Part shown: piece after piece, positions 23,200-35,365 of the stretch
How positions within the stretch are numbered: the stretch's first letter is position 1
Layout: each line of letters opens with the position of its first letter
Assembly (NCBI RefSeq): GCF_945859685.1
Contig: NC_079149.1
Location: 99,040,863-99,104,862 of the forward strand
Direction of reading: 5' to 3'
From: Eupeodes corollae
Lineage: Eukaryota > Arthropoda > Insecta > Diptera > Syrphidae
DNA length: 64,000 bases
Position numbers and translations under genes: made by a program
The notes under the pieces: generated by a model
Database searches by the model: none
Told to the model about the DNA's origin: nothing
Seen by the model: the letters and a program-made list of their open reading frames with translations, nothing else

Positions 23200-25905
23200 T
23201 TGCTAACTTAACGTTGCGCTACAGTCCTGTGTGAACTAGGGCCTCACCCAACAAACTTCTCCATGTAGCTCGGTCCATAGCTAGATGTCTCCAGTTTCGC
23301 GCTCCAAGTTGGGAAAGGTCACCTTCTATTTGTGTGCGCCATCCGATCCGAGGTCTTCCTCTACTGCGCTGTCCTGTGGATGTGGATTCGAAGACTTTCC
23401 GGGCCGGAGCATTGGTTTTCATGCGCTCTACGTGACCCAGCCATCTTTATCGTTGGACTTTTACCCTTCTGGATAAATTTACGTCGCTGTACAGCCCGAA
23501 CAGTTCATCGTTTCATCTTCTCCTCCACTCCCCTTCGATGCATACGGGACCATAGATCACACGAAGAACTTTTTTTCTCGAACCGACTCAAGGTGGTTTC
23601 ATCCACTTTTGTTATAGTCCATGCTTCTGCACCGGATAGCAGGACGGGGATTATAAGGGTCTTATATAGCAACACTTTGGTCCCTCGAGAGAGGACTTTA
23701 CCACTCAATTGCTTTCTTAGCCCAGCGGTTAGCAAGAGTTATTCTGCGTTTGATCTCAGCGCTGGTATTATTTTCTGTAACGTCTGTCGATGGTGACGTT
23801 TTGAATAAGACGTCGGTGTTGTATGTCCTTTCTTGACGATAGCATTTACTTTTTTTTGCCCTCAATTACCGATAAACTCATTTTTTCCGCCTCTGCCTCA
23901 ATAATCACAAAAGCCCCATTGACATCACGCTGAGTTCTTCTAATTAAGTCAATGTCATCACCATATGCTAGTAATTGGACAGACTTTTGATAGATAGTGC
24001 CTCTTGTGTTGACGTGTGAGCTCTGCACTATTCTTCTAAGCACGATATTAAAAAAATCACATGACAGCGCATCACCTTGTCTAAAACCTTTTTTGACATC
24101 GAAAGGTTCTGTTAAGTTGCTTATAACCTTTATGGAGCAGCGTGAATTCTCCATGGTCATCCTGCACAAACGGACGAGTTTGGCACTGATACCAAAACTA
24201 GACATGGCTCTATACAGCTCGTCCCTGTAGATGCTGTCATATGCTGCCTTGAAATCGATGAAAAGATGGTGGGTGTCGATTTGGTGTTCTTGGGTTTTTT
24301 TCAGGATCAGTAATGTGAATATTTGAACAAGTGTGGACTTTCCTAGTCTAAAACCACACTGATAATGGGCTTAAGACGTTTACATATTACGGCAGAGAAG
24401 ATTTTATAGCCGATGTTAAGTAGACTGATTCCTCTATAGTTGGTGCAGTATAGAGGGTCTCCTTTTTTCAGGATCGGGCAAACAATATTGAGGTTATATT
24501 CATCGGGCATGCTTTCTTTCGACCATGTCTTACAGTGGAATAAGATAAGTGGGTGCATGCTTCCAACCAACTTATCTCCAGCTGCTTTAAAGAGCTCGGC
24601 ATTCAAGGCATTTTCTCCAGCGGCTTTATTAGAGTTTAGTTCAGATATGGCAATCTTTACTTCCTCTAAGTCGGGAGGACGGGATTGTTAGATTTCGCCG
24701 TCTGTGTTGAATGGATCATCCTGCCTGACAGTGGAATTCGCCGTTATACAGTCATATCCTCAGCATTGGTTGCGGTTTTACTTTCGTCTTTGCAGCCTTC
24801 GGTTCTAGGTTTATGGACTTGTGAATTTCGTTTCACCTGTTTATAAAACTTTCGAACTTCATTCCTGCTTTTAAACCTCTCAACATCTTCGACCGCGCGC
24901 TTCTCATGCCCTCTCTTATTCCTTCTGAGAAGTCGGCGTTCCTCTCGCTTCTTCTGCTCATAGAGCTCACGAGCAGCTCTCGTCCTTTTATGCGGCACCG
25001 CTTTGCGTGCCTGTTGTTTGGCTGCATTTGCTTGCCGACATTCCTCATCAAACCAGGGATTCCTTGTTTGTGTCTGCTTGAAACCCAGCACATCAGAGGC
25101 GGCTTCTCTAATTGCATCTTGACAATGTTGCCCCTGGTTATCGATACATTGTATTGGCGGCAGAGCACTTCGGGAGAGGTTAATTGTAACTCGGTCGGAA
25201 AAGGGTTTGGCTATCTCTGGCGATTGTAGCCGTTCGACGTTGTACCTTCTCCCAGCACCTTTCTGTTTTGCCTTGGGTCTGGAAATCCAAAGTGCTACCT
25301 TGGCTACAACAAGGTAGTGGTCTGAGTCGATCTTAGCTCCTCAGAAAGTTCAGACATCCATGATGCTGTCTAGCATCGATCGCAATATGGTCAATCTGGT
25401 TGACGGTAGATTGATGTGGAGAACTCCAAGTTTCTATATGGATGTTGGGGTATGGACAAAATTGAACTGGCTACCATAGCGTTTCACTCGAAATCGATGA
25501 GCCTGAATCCGTTATCGAAAAAGTTGTCGTGCAGGCTGTTTTCCCCGATTATTTCTCCAAAGATTTCTTCCCATCCTAGTTTAGCATTCAAATCGCCAAG
25601 GACAATTTTGATATCGCAGCTAGGATACTACTCATATGTTTAGTCTAAAATCTCAAATAACATAATATCTTTAGTGTCGTCATCTTTCTCTTCTGTGGGG
25701 GCGTGCGCTCATATTAGACTAATGTTGCCGAATTTAGCCTTGATGCGTATGGTCATGAGGGGCTCATTGATGCACCTATAGCTCAAGACTTCTTCCCTAA
25801 GTCTGGCTCCAATGATGAAGCCGCATCCAAATAAGCGCTGTTGGTTTTCGTGGTAGCAGTCACCATAGTAAATATCGTAGAAGACACTTGCGTAGAGTGC
25901 GAACT
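23200..25905 (-). pseudogene. LINE-A copy: endonuclease, linker, RT and C-terminal domain
   Basis: Longest LINE-A copy, about 2.7 kb on the minus strand. An AP-endonuclease domain comes first (about 25905-25340): RLFGCGFIIGARLREE, HAPTEEKDDDTKD and LGDLNAKLGWEEIFGE, the last corresponding to the GDFNAKxG catalytic motif. A basic linker follows (25091-24744; QKKREERRLLRRNKRGHEKR). Then RT blocks (24606-24343: ISLLNIGYKIFSAVICKRLKP; 24205-23846: RQGDALSCDFFNIVLRRIVQ and the catalytic box as YGDD rather than YADD), then YKTLIIPVLLSGAEAWTITK and a C-terminal RGRPRIGWRTQ domain (23422-23219). The 3' end is GGACTGTAGCGCAACGTTAAG. Stops and frameshifts break the frame. Confidence 0.9.
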
Positions 25906-26084
25906 GAAGAAAATATTGTAGATGAATCAGTTACAGTGATTACAGTGAATTATCAATTCAGCATCGTTTGCAGCAATTAAGCCTCTGTGACTTCACTACT
26001 TGGAAAAGTATAAGCCTTCAAATTATAGCTTGTGCAAGAATTGAAGCTGAATGACCTACTATAATATTAGGTGAGTGGTCTCTT
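25906..26084. other. Short spacer between LINE-A and mariner fragment
   Basis: No feature recognised. There is a duplicated word GTTACAGTGATTACAGTGAA at about 25931. Confidence 0.4.
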
Positions 26085-26425
26085 TAAAAGATGGCTTAAT
26101 TTATCGAGGAATTCTGTTTAGAAACAAAGCTTATTTTTGGTTGAATGAATACGCTAAGAAGCAAAATAGATGTTGCCTGTGCAAGAAATGCATCACCCTT
26201 TCTGATCTTCCCTATTTTCCTAAGAACACCTTAACCCCCCCCCCCAAGTTTAACCTTCAAACATATTAAGGGTATTAATAACCCCTTGGCAAAAAAAAAA
26301 TCGAGTGAAGAGCTTGTCATCAATGCATCGAAAAAAAAGTCACTGTTTGGTGCGGATTACTGGCTAGCGGAATCATATTTTTTCAAAGACGATTTTTTGA
26401 GATACCAGCTGAAATGTTATTGATA
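26085..26425 (+). pseudogene. DD41D-type mariner transposase fragment
   Basis: The plus strand encodes AYFWLNEYAKKQN, equivalent to the segment just after the first catalytic SDEAH block of this mariner group. After a deletion and frame change, 26338-26420 encodes KVTVWCGLLASGIIFFQ, equivalent to the VTVWCGLWAGG block that follows it. No second or third catalytic Asp and no terminal repeat is present. A poly(C) run of 11 lies between the two blocks (about 26236-26246). It is a relic of the same group as the 14- and 43-kb elements. Confidence 0.75.
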
Positions 26426-28199
26426 TTTTGTGTTTTAACTTACAAACCCCGCTTTTAGTTGTCTTTCACATTTTTAAAAGGGCGTTTTTTAAAAACCTGG
26501 GTTACTATAGAAACAATTTAAGTCGAGATTCAAATTCTGGACAACTTGATCCTTTAAAAAGTTATTGTTTTGTTTGTATGACAGATGGCAGTGGTGCCAA
26601 ATATTTATTTTTTTATTTTTTGACAGATGGAGCTTGGATGACAAGAGACACGATAATTCGTATGATTTATAGCTCCTTCTTTTCAATCAATTTCAATTTA
26701 TTATTTATTATTTTCTTCAGCGCAAATATAATTTTCCGAAGCTTATCTGTAAATACCAAATGAATTCATCTATTTCTATTTTAATTTAATTTGATGCTCA
26801 ACTTGTCTAAAAATATTAATAAATTTCTAAACTTATTACGTGTTCCTATAAATTTTTCGGATTAAAATCCAATTCAAACTTTTCCCAAATGCCAATAAAT
26901 TTCTTCGAATAAAAAAGAAAAAAATGTTAAAGTTTAAATTCCTTGTCATTTCACAAAGTTTATAATCTGATAGATAAGCAATGTTTTTCAAAATTTGTCA
27001 AGAAAGAAAAAAAAAAATAAAATTCAAAGAACAAGAAAACCAATCACCACGCATGTCTTTGATTATATTATAAGCCTCTAATCAAAGTTCTTTTAAGTTA
27101 TTTACCATCACGCAGGGTACACATATGGGGTTTTATTTGTATTGCCACCTTGATACCACCTACAGGAAAAGTCTCCTTCGATCAAAAATCCTTAATTCAA
27201 ATTGATAAGAAGGTGAAAAGTTTTATCTTCCCCTTATGCTTACCTTTGCTTAAGAACCTTGTTGGATTTTCTTAGAAATTGTTTAAAAGTTCAATAAGAT
27301 ATAATTTAACCTACACGTACGCGACGTAGGTAAACCAACATACGTTATTTTTCTTCCCTCCCCAAGGCATCCATAATACATTCATTCATATATAAAATAT
27401 ATTTACCATTAATCAGCATTCTTATATTTCTACCGCACTAAATCTTCGTCTCTTCCTTTTTTTTTCTTCACTCAAGACTCAACTCAAAAGTTCACTTCCT
27501 TTGATCAATTATATTCGTTCTTATTTTTTTCGTTTTGCTTTTATATTTATCATCGTTTCTTTATCTTCTTATTTTTTTTCTTCGGTTGAATTTGTACTTT
27601 TTTCACGCGTTTTTTTAGTATCCTGTAAAGGCAATCGGACAAATATCTTCCTTGTAGAAGATACGATAACTACCTTCATTGGTTTGATAGGTACTTTTTT
27701 CAACGCCGCGCCGCTGCTTCGCCCGCATGATTTGGCTTTCGTTTTCGAAGGAAGCGATGGTACTTGAACTTGTAACCTTTTTCCATTGGTTTCATAAAAG
27801 CTGAGGGAAGCTTCCCTCTTGAAGTCGATACCATTTCCCTTTCACTGAAGTGGAAGGTCTAGGTATCTTTACATGGTTGTGCATAAGAAGATGAAGGAGT
27901 ACCCTGATGGTTTTTTGTGAGTTGCGGATGTGCCAAGAGGCTCGCAAAATATGAAACGCATCAATAGATTCGTACGTCGCATGTGGAGTGGATTTGGATG
28001 TTAAGGGGGCCTTCTTCCACTTGGTTGAAATCAGCTTACCCTTCCAGCTTACCCGTCAACCAAGGCTTAGCTTTCTCAACAAGAAGTTCTTTTACTTTAA
28101 GACGCATAAAATCTTGACAAGCTTAGGACTTCTATAGTATTTGTTGCAAGTTAATGGAGGTTAAGCTAGTTAAATACGTTTTTTCGGGCTCATCTTTAT
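26426..28199. other. AT-rich DNA without recognised gene
   Basis: Open frames at 26428-26763 and 27501-27767 are low-complexity (Phe/Ile/Ser-rich) and match no family I know. Between 27.6 and 28.1 kb the sequence is GC-richer and unique (ACGCCGCGCCGCTGCTTCGC near 27700), but no supported exon is visible. Confidence 0.45.
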
Positions 28200-29990
28200 T
28201 ATTTAATAACTTTAGGTGGCTACAACGTCCGGCTCGGACTTGGACCTCAACAAATTTGCGTCTCGATCAAGTTGGCCCCTTGCGCTATCTGTCTGCGGTT
28301 TCGCACGTCAAGTTGGTTGCGATTCTCTTCCACATGAGTTCCGTTTTTATGTTCCGTCCAGAGATGAAGCATTGATATCCATTTGGATTGTGATTCTTTT
28401 GACCGGATCAGTGTCACTGTACAGCCCGTACGTTGTTGTATCTTTTCTGACACCATTCATCCATGCAGATAGGATGAAAAACCACTAAAAGTTTTTTTCT
28501 CTCGAATCATTTTAAAACTTTTATATTTTGTCTTGATATAAGATCCAAGCTTCAGCGCCATTAATAAGAACCGAGGTAATGAGTGTCTATTCAAGAGACT
28601 GCCTTCTGTGTCCAAAAAATCAGCGATTTTTAAAAATTATTCTCCCTTGGATTGCAGCCAGATGTCGTTGTCCCAAAGCGCTGGTGTCGTTGTCCCAAAT
28701 TTTAGCTGTGCCTAGGTAGACAAAGTCATCAACTACCTCAAAGTTATAGTTGTCCATGATATTTCGTCCATCTTTTCCAAATCTTTCGCTATGCTTAAAA
28801 ACGACATGACAATGACATCAAGCCTTGATCTTTCATCAACTATGCCAACATATCAACGTATTAGAGTAATTGGACGGACCATTGAAAGATTGCGCCTTTA
28901 GAATTTTGACGTTTAAGTTTTGCACAATTCTTCCCAGAACGATGTTAAAGAAGTCGGATGATAGTAGATCGCCCTTTTAGACATCGAAAGCATCATCAAA
29001 AGAGAATTTTTCCGACCTTGATAGAGCATTTGCCATCGTCCTTCTGCACAAACGATCAAGTTTGCAGGGAGACCATGTAAGGTTTCTCCTAACGCATATG
29101 ACAATTTGGTTGTCATATTGACTACCCAAAATTGACTATCGAGGATTTTTATATGGACTACCGCAGTTGTCCTATTGACTACCGCAGTTGTCATATTCAC
29201 TATCGCAGTTGTCATTTGTCATATTGACTTTCGCAGTTGTCCTATTGACTCCCGCAGTTGTCGTATTGACTATCGCAGTTGTCATATTGACTACCGCAAT
29301 TGTCATATTCACTATCGCAGTTGTCATTTGTCATATTGACTACCGCAGTTGTCGTATTGACTATCGCAGTTGTCATATTGACTACCGCAATTGTCATATT
29401 CACTATCGCAGTTGTCATTTGTCATATTGACTACCGCAATTGTCATATCGACAATCGCAGTTGTCATATTGACTACCGCAAATGTCATATTGACTATCAA
29501 ATAGTCATATTGACTACCAAAATAGTCAGTAGGATGACTTTTTTCGTTCTGTGTAGGTAACGTAGTTCCTGCAATTCTTCTAAGATTTGCGATGATATGA
29601 ATATTTGGCTAATGGTAGACTCTTCTGGTCTCAAGCTAAACTGATAGGGATACATCAGATTGTTGACGAATGGCTTCAAACGTTCACATGATACGGGAGA
29701 AAGGGTTTCATAAGAATAAGGTCTTCTATCTTCTTCCTTAAGGGTTGAAAAAATTATGCTGATATTTCACAAAATGAGCATGCTTTCTTCCGACCATATT
29801 TAACACATGGGTTGGTGCATACTCGTTGCCGAGATATCGTCTGCTGCTTTGAATAATTCAATAGCAATGCCGTTAGTCCCAGAAGCTCAAGATGAGACAT
29901 AGAAATCTTCACTTCGTCTTCGTCGGCTGGGAGGTATTATTTTGCGTCGCCTAAGCGGATTTCTTTTCGACATCGATACACAGTTTGGAG
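28200..29990 (-). pseudogene. LINE-A copy, highly degraded, containing a minisatellite
   Basis: At the left end, the minus strand shows the degenerate LINE-A terminus. The C-terminal domain and palm flank follow as frame-broken pieces (28911-29060: LPANLIVCAEGRWQ and TSFWEELCKT, paralleling the palm region read out of frame at 19.1-19.2 kb). After the minisatellite (29150-29530), the RT entry block appears (29497-29679: LMYPYQFSLRPEESTISQIF, a diverged GFRPGKSTIDQIF). From 29700 to 29990 are remnants of the region before it. Divergence is clearly higher than in the copies at 18 and 23 kb. Confidence 0.8.
29150..29530. repeat. 21-bp minisatellite (TTGTCATATTGACTACCGCAG)-type inside LINE-A
   Basis: About 17 tandem units differ mainly at a few positions (TATTGACTACCGCAG, TATTCACTATCGCAG, TATTGACTATCGCAG), with longer 28-bp units carrying an extra ATTTGTC. 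A super-unit of about 112 bp is repeated, seen as the peptide start MSYSLSQLSFVILT at both 29188 and 29300. Because 21 is a multiple of three, all frames without stops stay open, so the open frames on both strands (29188-29560; 28913-29215) are artefacts. The array lies where the LINE-A palm (FIDFKAAY region) should be. Confidence 0.93.
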
Positions 29991-31080
29991 AAGTGATTAT
30001 TTGATATTCTTATCGGTTCGGGCCTAACGTTAATTCATATTTATTAAAACTGTTTCTTAAATGCCAATCTGCATTCCTCATCATCTTATTGAAGGGAATC
30101 ATAGGGTCGAAATGTTTTGATAGAAAATACAAGAAACAAAATAACATTCGGCCTTGAAACCCCTTAAAAGAATATTCCGCTCATGATGCTCAAGCCCAAA
30201 AGGACAACTCCGCTATACTTTATAAGCATATTATCGAAAACATAATTCTCGAAGCCAATTCAAAAGGCAGTTGAAGGAGGAGAGGAAAGTTGATATATTC
30301 GATGATGATGAGACCATCGGGTTGCGATAATGATGATGGTTCGTGTGAAGATGGAAGGATGATTATGGAAAATATATGTCAGCGCAGTAGTATTGCGACA
30401 CTTTGACAGTTGCTTGTCAGGTTCGTTCATAATTCTTTTTTTTTGTTTTCAAAAATAAAAAAAAGTATGTCGCGGCTTCATTACTTACGTTTAACATTAA
30501 AGGGGATAAGCTGCGGGCATCCGCATCAAACCAAAAAAAGAACAAAAAACAAACATAAATTGATTGACATATAGCTGGAAAAAGTTCCAATTTTCCAACA
30601 TCTACGCACACACACACAGACTTTACAAACGTCAGACTTGCTTTATACACATGATGATTGGGAATGGTTTTAACCAGATAAACACGAGATATTCATACGT
30701 TATACATTTCGTTTTTTTAAGGTTGTATTTTTCTGTTTGACATATAGAAAGAAAAAAAAAAGATAAATTCTGTAGATTGGCATTCCCGGAAACCCCATAG
30801 CAATCGAAATATTGAATCCCATTGATTGTTTCGAACTAATCACCATTGAGACCGACGAGATGACAACGGGAAGCTTATGCAATTTAAAATATTTCAACAA
30901 TATAAAATCAAAAAAATATGATTTGAGTTAAATAAAAAAACAAGCGAATAAAATATCATAGAATGATAAAAATCCTCAATGGTGAAGAGAATTGTGTTAT
31001 AATGCTCATAATATTTGAAGTTTCATGCGTGGGAAAGTGACAGTAAATTGAGAAATAAGAATCCGCCATATTCAAATACA
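29991..31080. other. AT-rich DNA, no gene recognised
   Basis: Nothing is recognised. A CACACACACACA run is at about 30606-30618. The opposite-strand frames at 30417-30650 and 30700-30900 are not supported. Confidence 0.45.
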
Positions 31081-32010
31081 GAACTGTCAAATTATGGTCA
31101 ACTGTCAAATTAAGTTGTGAGTGATTGTTAATGCTTAGCCCTTAACTCCATTTTTTTCACTAGTTTTCTCTTTACTTATTATTTTCACGGGACTACACTT
31201 GTAGCTATTTTTGACAGATCAAATACCTAGTCATGGAAAAATGTTTGTCGTGGAACTCGTGTTCTTGTCAATAATTAAAAGTAAATATTTGACAGTTCCG
31301 ATCAACTTGAAGAACACTGCTTTGCCAATCTTAAAAGAACTCTGTTATTAAATGCTGAAACTGTCAATTTATGTTTAACTGTCAAATCAACAGTTCTGAT
31401 CAAATTGAAGTTTGAACAGTGCTTCGCCATATTCTAAATAGAGTTCATGTTCAGAGCTCTCTGTCAATTTATGGTCAACTGTCAAATAACGATTTTTGTG
31501 ATTAGCATTTTTTCAACTATTTTACTCTTTTCTCATAATTTGTTTTGCTATTTTTGGCACTTTAAAGCTTTGCCTTGGAAAAATGTTCGTGGAACTCGCC
31601 ATTTTGTAAGAAATAAGAAATTCAGATTTGACAGTTCTGATCAATTTAAAGAACTGTCAAATAACGATTTTTGTGATTAGCATTTTTTCAACTATTTTAC
31701 TCTTTTCTCATAATTTGTCTTACTATTTTTGGCACTTTAAAGCTTTGTCTTGGAAAAATTTTCGTGGAACTCGTCATTTTATAAGAAATAAGAAATTCGG
31801 ATTTGACAGTTCTGGTCAATCTAAAGAACTGTCATATAAAAATTTGTTTGATTAGCGTTTTTTCAACTATTTTACTCTTTTCTCATAATTTGTTTAGTTA
31901 TTTTTGGGACTTTAAAGCTTTGCCTTAAAAAATGTTCGTGGAACTCGCAATTTTGTAAGAAATAAGAAATTCAGATTTGACAGTTCTGATCAATTTGTTT
32001 TGTTTGTTAT
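31081..32010. repeat. About 175-bp tandem array built on TTTGACAGTTC
   Basis: Two near-identical units (about 31480-31654 and 31655-31829), a third (about 31830-32000) and diverged units to the left (from about 31081). Landmarks are GATTTTTGTGATTAGCATTT at 31491 and 31665 (spacing 174 bp), TCAACTATTTTACTCTTTTC, GTGGAACTCG and TTTGACAGTTCTGATCAAT. The frames at 31447-31680 and 31628-31855 encode the same peptide and result from the repeat. The unit length matches the T-rich satellite at 7.7-12.9 kb, but the sequence is different apart from AACTGTCAA. Confidence 0.9.
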
Positions 32011-32259
32011 ATTTCAGTGCCTGGCTCCGAGCAAATGTTTGAAACTAAAGCTGGAATGATAGGGACAGTTTTATTCTATAGAACGTGGAACACGTCTTGT
32101 TATTATTAATTTAAAATTTAAATGTGACAGTTCTTATTAATCTAAGGGACAGATGGTTTTTTGACAATTCAGTGCTTTGTTCTGAGTAAATGTTTCAAAA
32201 TAAGAAATTTGAAGAAATGTGTATTCTGCAGCCTGAACTGATGGTGGAACTTATCTTGC

Positions 32260-32545
32260 TTTTGTGGATTGCAAATTTACGTTTGACAGTTCTGATTAAT
32301 CTGAAGGACCATTTTGTTTTTGACAGTTCGGTGCTTTGCTTTAAGTAGAACCCGGATTGGATCCGATTGTGGAACTCATTATACTGTTGTGGATTGCAAA
32401 TTTACATTTGACTGTTCCCAAAGTGTAAATGTTTTAAGTAAAAAATGGGAATCGAATGTGGAACTCATTTTGATTTTGTGGATTGCAAAATTACATTTGA
32501 CAGTTCGCAAAGTGGACATTGGACATAATTGGCGAAAGGCTAATT
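32260..32545. repeat. Diverged repeats: GTGGATTGCAAATTTAC plus TTTGACAGTTC
   Basis: The block GTGGATTGCAAATTTAC followed by TTTGAC-GTTC occurs at about 32264, 32389 and 32478, each preceded about 25-35 bp upstream by GTGGAACT. Reverse-complement relics (GCAATCCACAA after GTCAAATGTCAAAT) occur at 5129-5156. This continues the TGACAG theme of the adjacent array, but spacing has become irregular. Confidence 0.7.
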
Positions 32546-34611
32546 CTGATTGTTCATGAATTTTGACATTTCATTCATACGGCAACAAATTATTACTTCG
32601 AACTTGAATCTGGTCAAAACTTAACATGTGTGGTTTTAATTAAAAGCAAAAGCTTTTCAGGCATGGCTGCTTGTAACTTCTTCCTCAAATAACTTTCCCT
32701 GAATTCACTTCCCATTTCTAGGAAAAAGTTGCCACTTCCTCAATTTTGTCAGTTCGTCCTTTTGAATGTTTCTTTTTCATATGCCAAATTTTGATTTACA
32801 AAAGTCCAGACCTATTGACAAAATTTCCCTTTTTTTTTGTACCAATAACAATACGTGTCCTCTAAGAGTCATCATGCGGCAAAAGCAACAACACCGGCTG
32901 TGGTAGTGGCGTTGACGATTGGTTAGTGGTTTAAAAGAAACGGAAAAACCATGTCCATCTACACATCCGTCCGCTGCCGTTTTGTTGCTGTTGTTGGTCG
33001 CAATTTTCGCAAAGAATTCATCTGTATCCTCCCGCGCACATTTGAATTCATAACAACTTTCAACAAAACATTCAGAAGCATCACTAAAATTGATGATACT
33101 GCCACCATCGTTCCATCATCAGCTGGTGTAGGTAGCTCAGCCAGCTAAACCTTTCCACAATGATAATAGGACATAACCATACCACACTACCGCTCACAGT
33201 TATCATCAGTTAGTACGTATACGTAGTTGTTGGCCAGTGTCCAGAGAATAGGACGTGATTCCGACACGGATGTGCGGACTTTATGAAATAATGCTCTACT
33301 GCATTCGTTCGACCGTACACGATATGGCATATACACTTATACAGCTCGAGCAGCTATAACAGCTCTATAGTTGAGTTGATGTTTAGGACGACGAAACAAA
33401 ACATGCCAACAATAAAAGGAAGAAGAAAGTAAAAAAAAAACAAGAAGATACAAAAACAAATTGACAGAAAAAAAGACGAATCCCAAAACCGTTTGTCAAT
33501 TGACAAACACGCCTTAACTCACCAAGCTCTCTCAGTCGTCCTCAATGCACATAGACATGGGTACCTTCGATGTCTATAATACTTCCAGTTAGTTGTATAC
33601 CTTTCACAATTGGGCTTCCTATAATTCCATCTGCCTTCACTACCCCTTCCACAGGGCTGGGCAGTGTGCATTTTCCGTCCCGAGAATCATCACGACGAAC
33701 GACGACAATCGGAAAAAATAGAAAGAATAGTCGGCACTCAAACCACACAATGCACAATGGGGCGTTGTTGTATGGTTGTCCTTGTCCTTGTCAGTCTATA
33801 GATGCTGCCCTGCCTTTCGACGTGTATAAAGTCTGTGGTAGTTGGGCTCTTCCTCTCTGGAAGCTCTTCGAAGATTTACAGAGCCATTCTAGTGACAGAT
33901 GGAAATTGCCAATTCGATTGAATTGTTGCCTACGAAAAATTATCTGTGCAGTTTGCAGTTTTAAAATGGTCCAACGGAATTACGGTACAGAAAACGTATG
34001 AAAAAAAAGTATTTGAAAAAACGAAGCCGATTGTATTGCGGGATAGAAGCTTTTTTCCATCATCTTTTTTTTTGAAAAGATGGGAATAATTTTAAATTGA
34101 CTTCATGCTGTCAGTCTCAATAGTGATGACAATCCAGGATTGCAGTCTTTTTTTCCGGTTGTTATATTTTTTCTGAAGCTTGTGGGTTTTGTTGTATAGA
34201 AGTTGTAAAGCTCGCTGGCTTGAATTTGAATTCGATTTCTTTGTGTTTTTCGGTTTGGGGTTTTTTCGGATGTGAAATTGGCTTAAGTTGAGTGGAAATG
34301 GAAAATGCTTCAAAGCAATATTGAAAAGTATGAAATTAATTTGTTTTCTAAATGCTTTTGGTTGGTGGGTGGATGGGGGTAAGTCTGCCTTTTGGTAAAT
34401 ACATTTTTTATAAAGAAATAGTTTTGCTGGAATTTATAATGAGATGGAATTATTCGACAGTAAATCCGTCCGTATCCGTGGCTTGTTGGTGCTTCGCAAC
34501 TAGGATATTTTTACGTGGTCAGGAAGTCACCCGGACTGCACAACACCCAACCTGGAGGGCCAGATCCTTAGTATAACTCTAAGGACGGGGAGCCGGATAA
34601 TCCACTTCTTG
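32546..34611. other. Mostly unique DNA, no gene recognised
   Basis: GC-richer unique sequence at 32.85-34.0 kb with short frames on both strands (32951-33148, 33542-33757 minus, 33570-34001 plus) that I cannot assign. An 18-bp perfect palindrome lies at 33491-33508. The minus-strand frame at 33542-33757 has a non-repetitive C-terminal half (VKADGIIGSPIVKGIQLTG) and could at most be a stray exon; I do not call it. Confidence 0.45.
33491..33508. promoter_or_regulatory. 18-bp perfect palindrome GTTTGTCAATTGACAAAC
   Basis: The nine bases GTTTGTCAA are followed immediately by their exact complement. The half-site contains TGTCA/TGACA, the core bound by TALE homeodomain proteins such as Homothorax and TGIF (family knowledge). 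The flanking 33.0-34.0 kb is non-repetitive. Whether it is bound by anything is inference. Confidence 0.4.
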
Positions 34612-34941
34612 TAGGCCTGGGCTCCGAACAAGTCGTAGAAGCTCTATAAGGTGTTCACTTAGTAATTCAACCTTACCGGAACTGTAGACACCACCATTGA
34701 TTCCATCTCGGGAATTCCTCCGCTGCCACTGGATTTGGAGAGGTGCCTTAGCGGAAACAACTTCCCCCCCTCCTCTCTCCTTTGCTACCACCAACAACTT
34801 TCCACTGGGGTTGGAATCCAATCTCCAGTTGAGGTACTAGGCACCCCATGTTCACCACGGGGAGGTGAGAGTATGAGTAGATAGACAGAGGTGGGTTTTG
34901 AGAAAAACCTGTGGACGCTTGTGTCCTCTTGAATGCACATG
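34612..34941 (-). repeat. Dispersed repeat R1, copy 2
   Basis: Reverse copy of the 19.50-19.82 kb repeat, about 330 bp, from TTCGGAGCCCAGGCC at one end to CATGTGCATTCAAGAGG at the other. On the minus strand it follows straight after the C-terminal part of a LINE (34945-35365), so it is a candidate 3' untranslated region. The minus-strand frame at 34579-34821 has no recognised domain. Confidence 0.8.
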
Positions 34942-34944
34942 TCA

Positions 34945-35365
34945 ACCATTTGAACATCGTCGTTTCGAGATAAAAGTTTTTCGCTAGATCTACGGTCCTT
35001 TATGCATTGAAGGGCAGTGGATGAGAAAATGGAACGACGAGCTTTACGGCTTTCGGGCGTTGTTGTCTACGCCACCTCTTTGGCCTATAGTCGCCTAACA
35101 TAAAATGTATTACAAGGAACTTTCTGAGCTGGTTCCTCTTCGCTCATACGAGCTAGATGTTCATCCCACCGGAGTCAGCTTCGAGGAAGATTGTATACAG
35201 TTTATGATTTTAGCGTCTCTAAAATTGTCCTTCCTCACATAGGGATCCACAATTCTCCGCAAGCCCTTCCTCTAAAACGAGCCTAAGAGCTCGGACTACC
35301 TTTTACCAAGCACCCAGAGGTCACGGATCCATAAGTGAGTTTTGGCAGAACCATCGTCCTGTTGA
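34945..35365 (-). pseudogene. LINE-B fragment, C-terminal part
   Basis: The minus strand yields, across frame breaks, LPKLTYGS (the LPVLLYGSE-like motif after the RT palm), then LRWDEHLARMSEEEPAQKV, matching the WAGHLARM-type C-terminal motif of apurinic-endonuclease LINEs. R1 adjoins it downstream. Distinct from LINE-A, whose equivalent is WLSHVERMD. Several stops. Confidence 0.65.

Noticed and set aside
23332..23796. 154-codon plus-strand open frame
   Set aside because: It is the antisense of the LINE-A C-terminal domain on the minus strand.
29188..29560. Open frames encoding repeated SYSLSQLSFVILT-like peptide
   Set aside because: They arise from the 21-bp minisatellite, whose unit is a multiple of three and lacks stops. 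Both strands are open, as expected for an artefact.
33570..34001. 143-codon plus-strand open frame
   Set aside because: No domain, and a competing minus-strand frame at 33542-33757. A stray exon cannot be excluded but is not supported.
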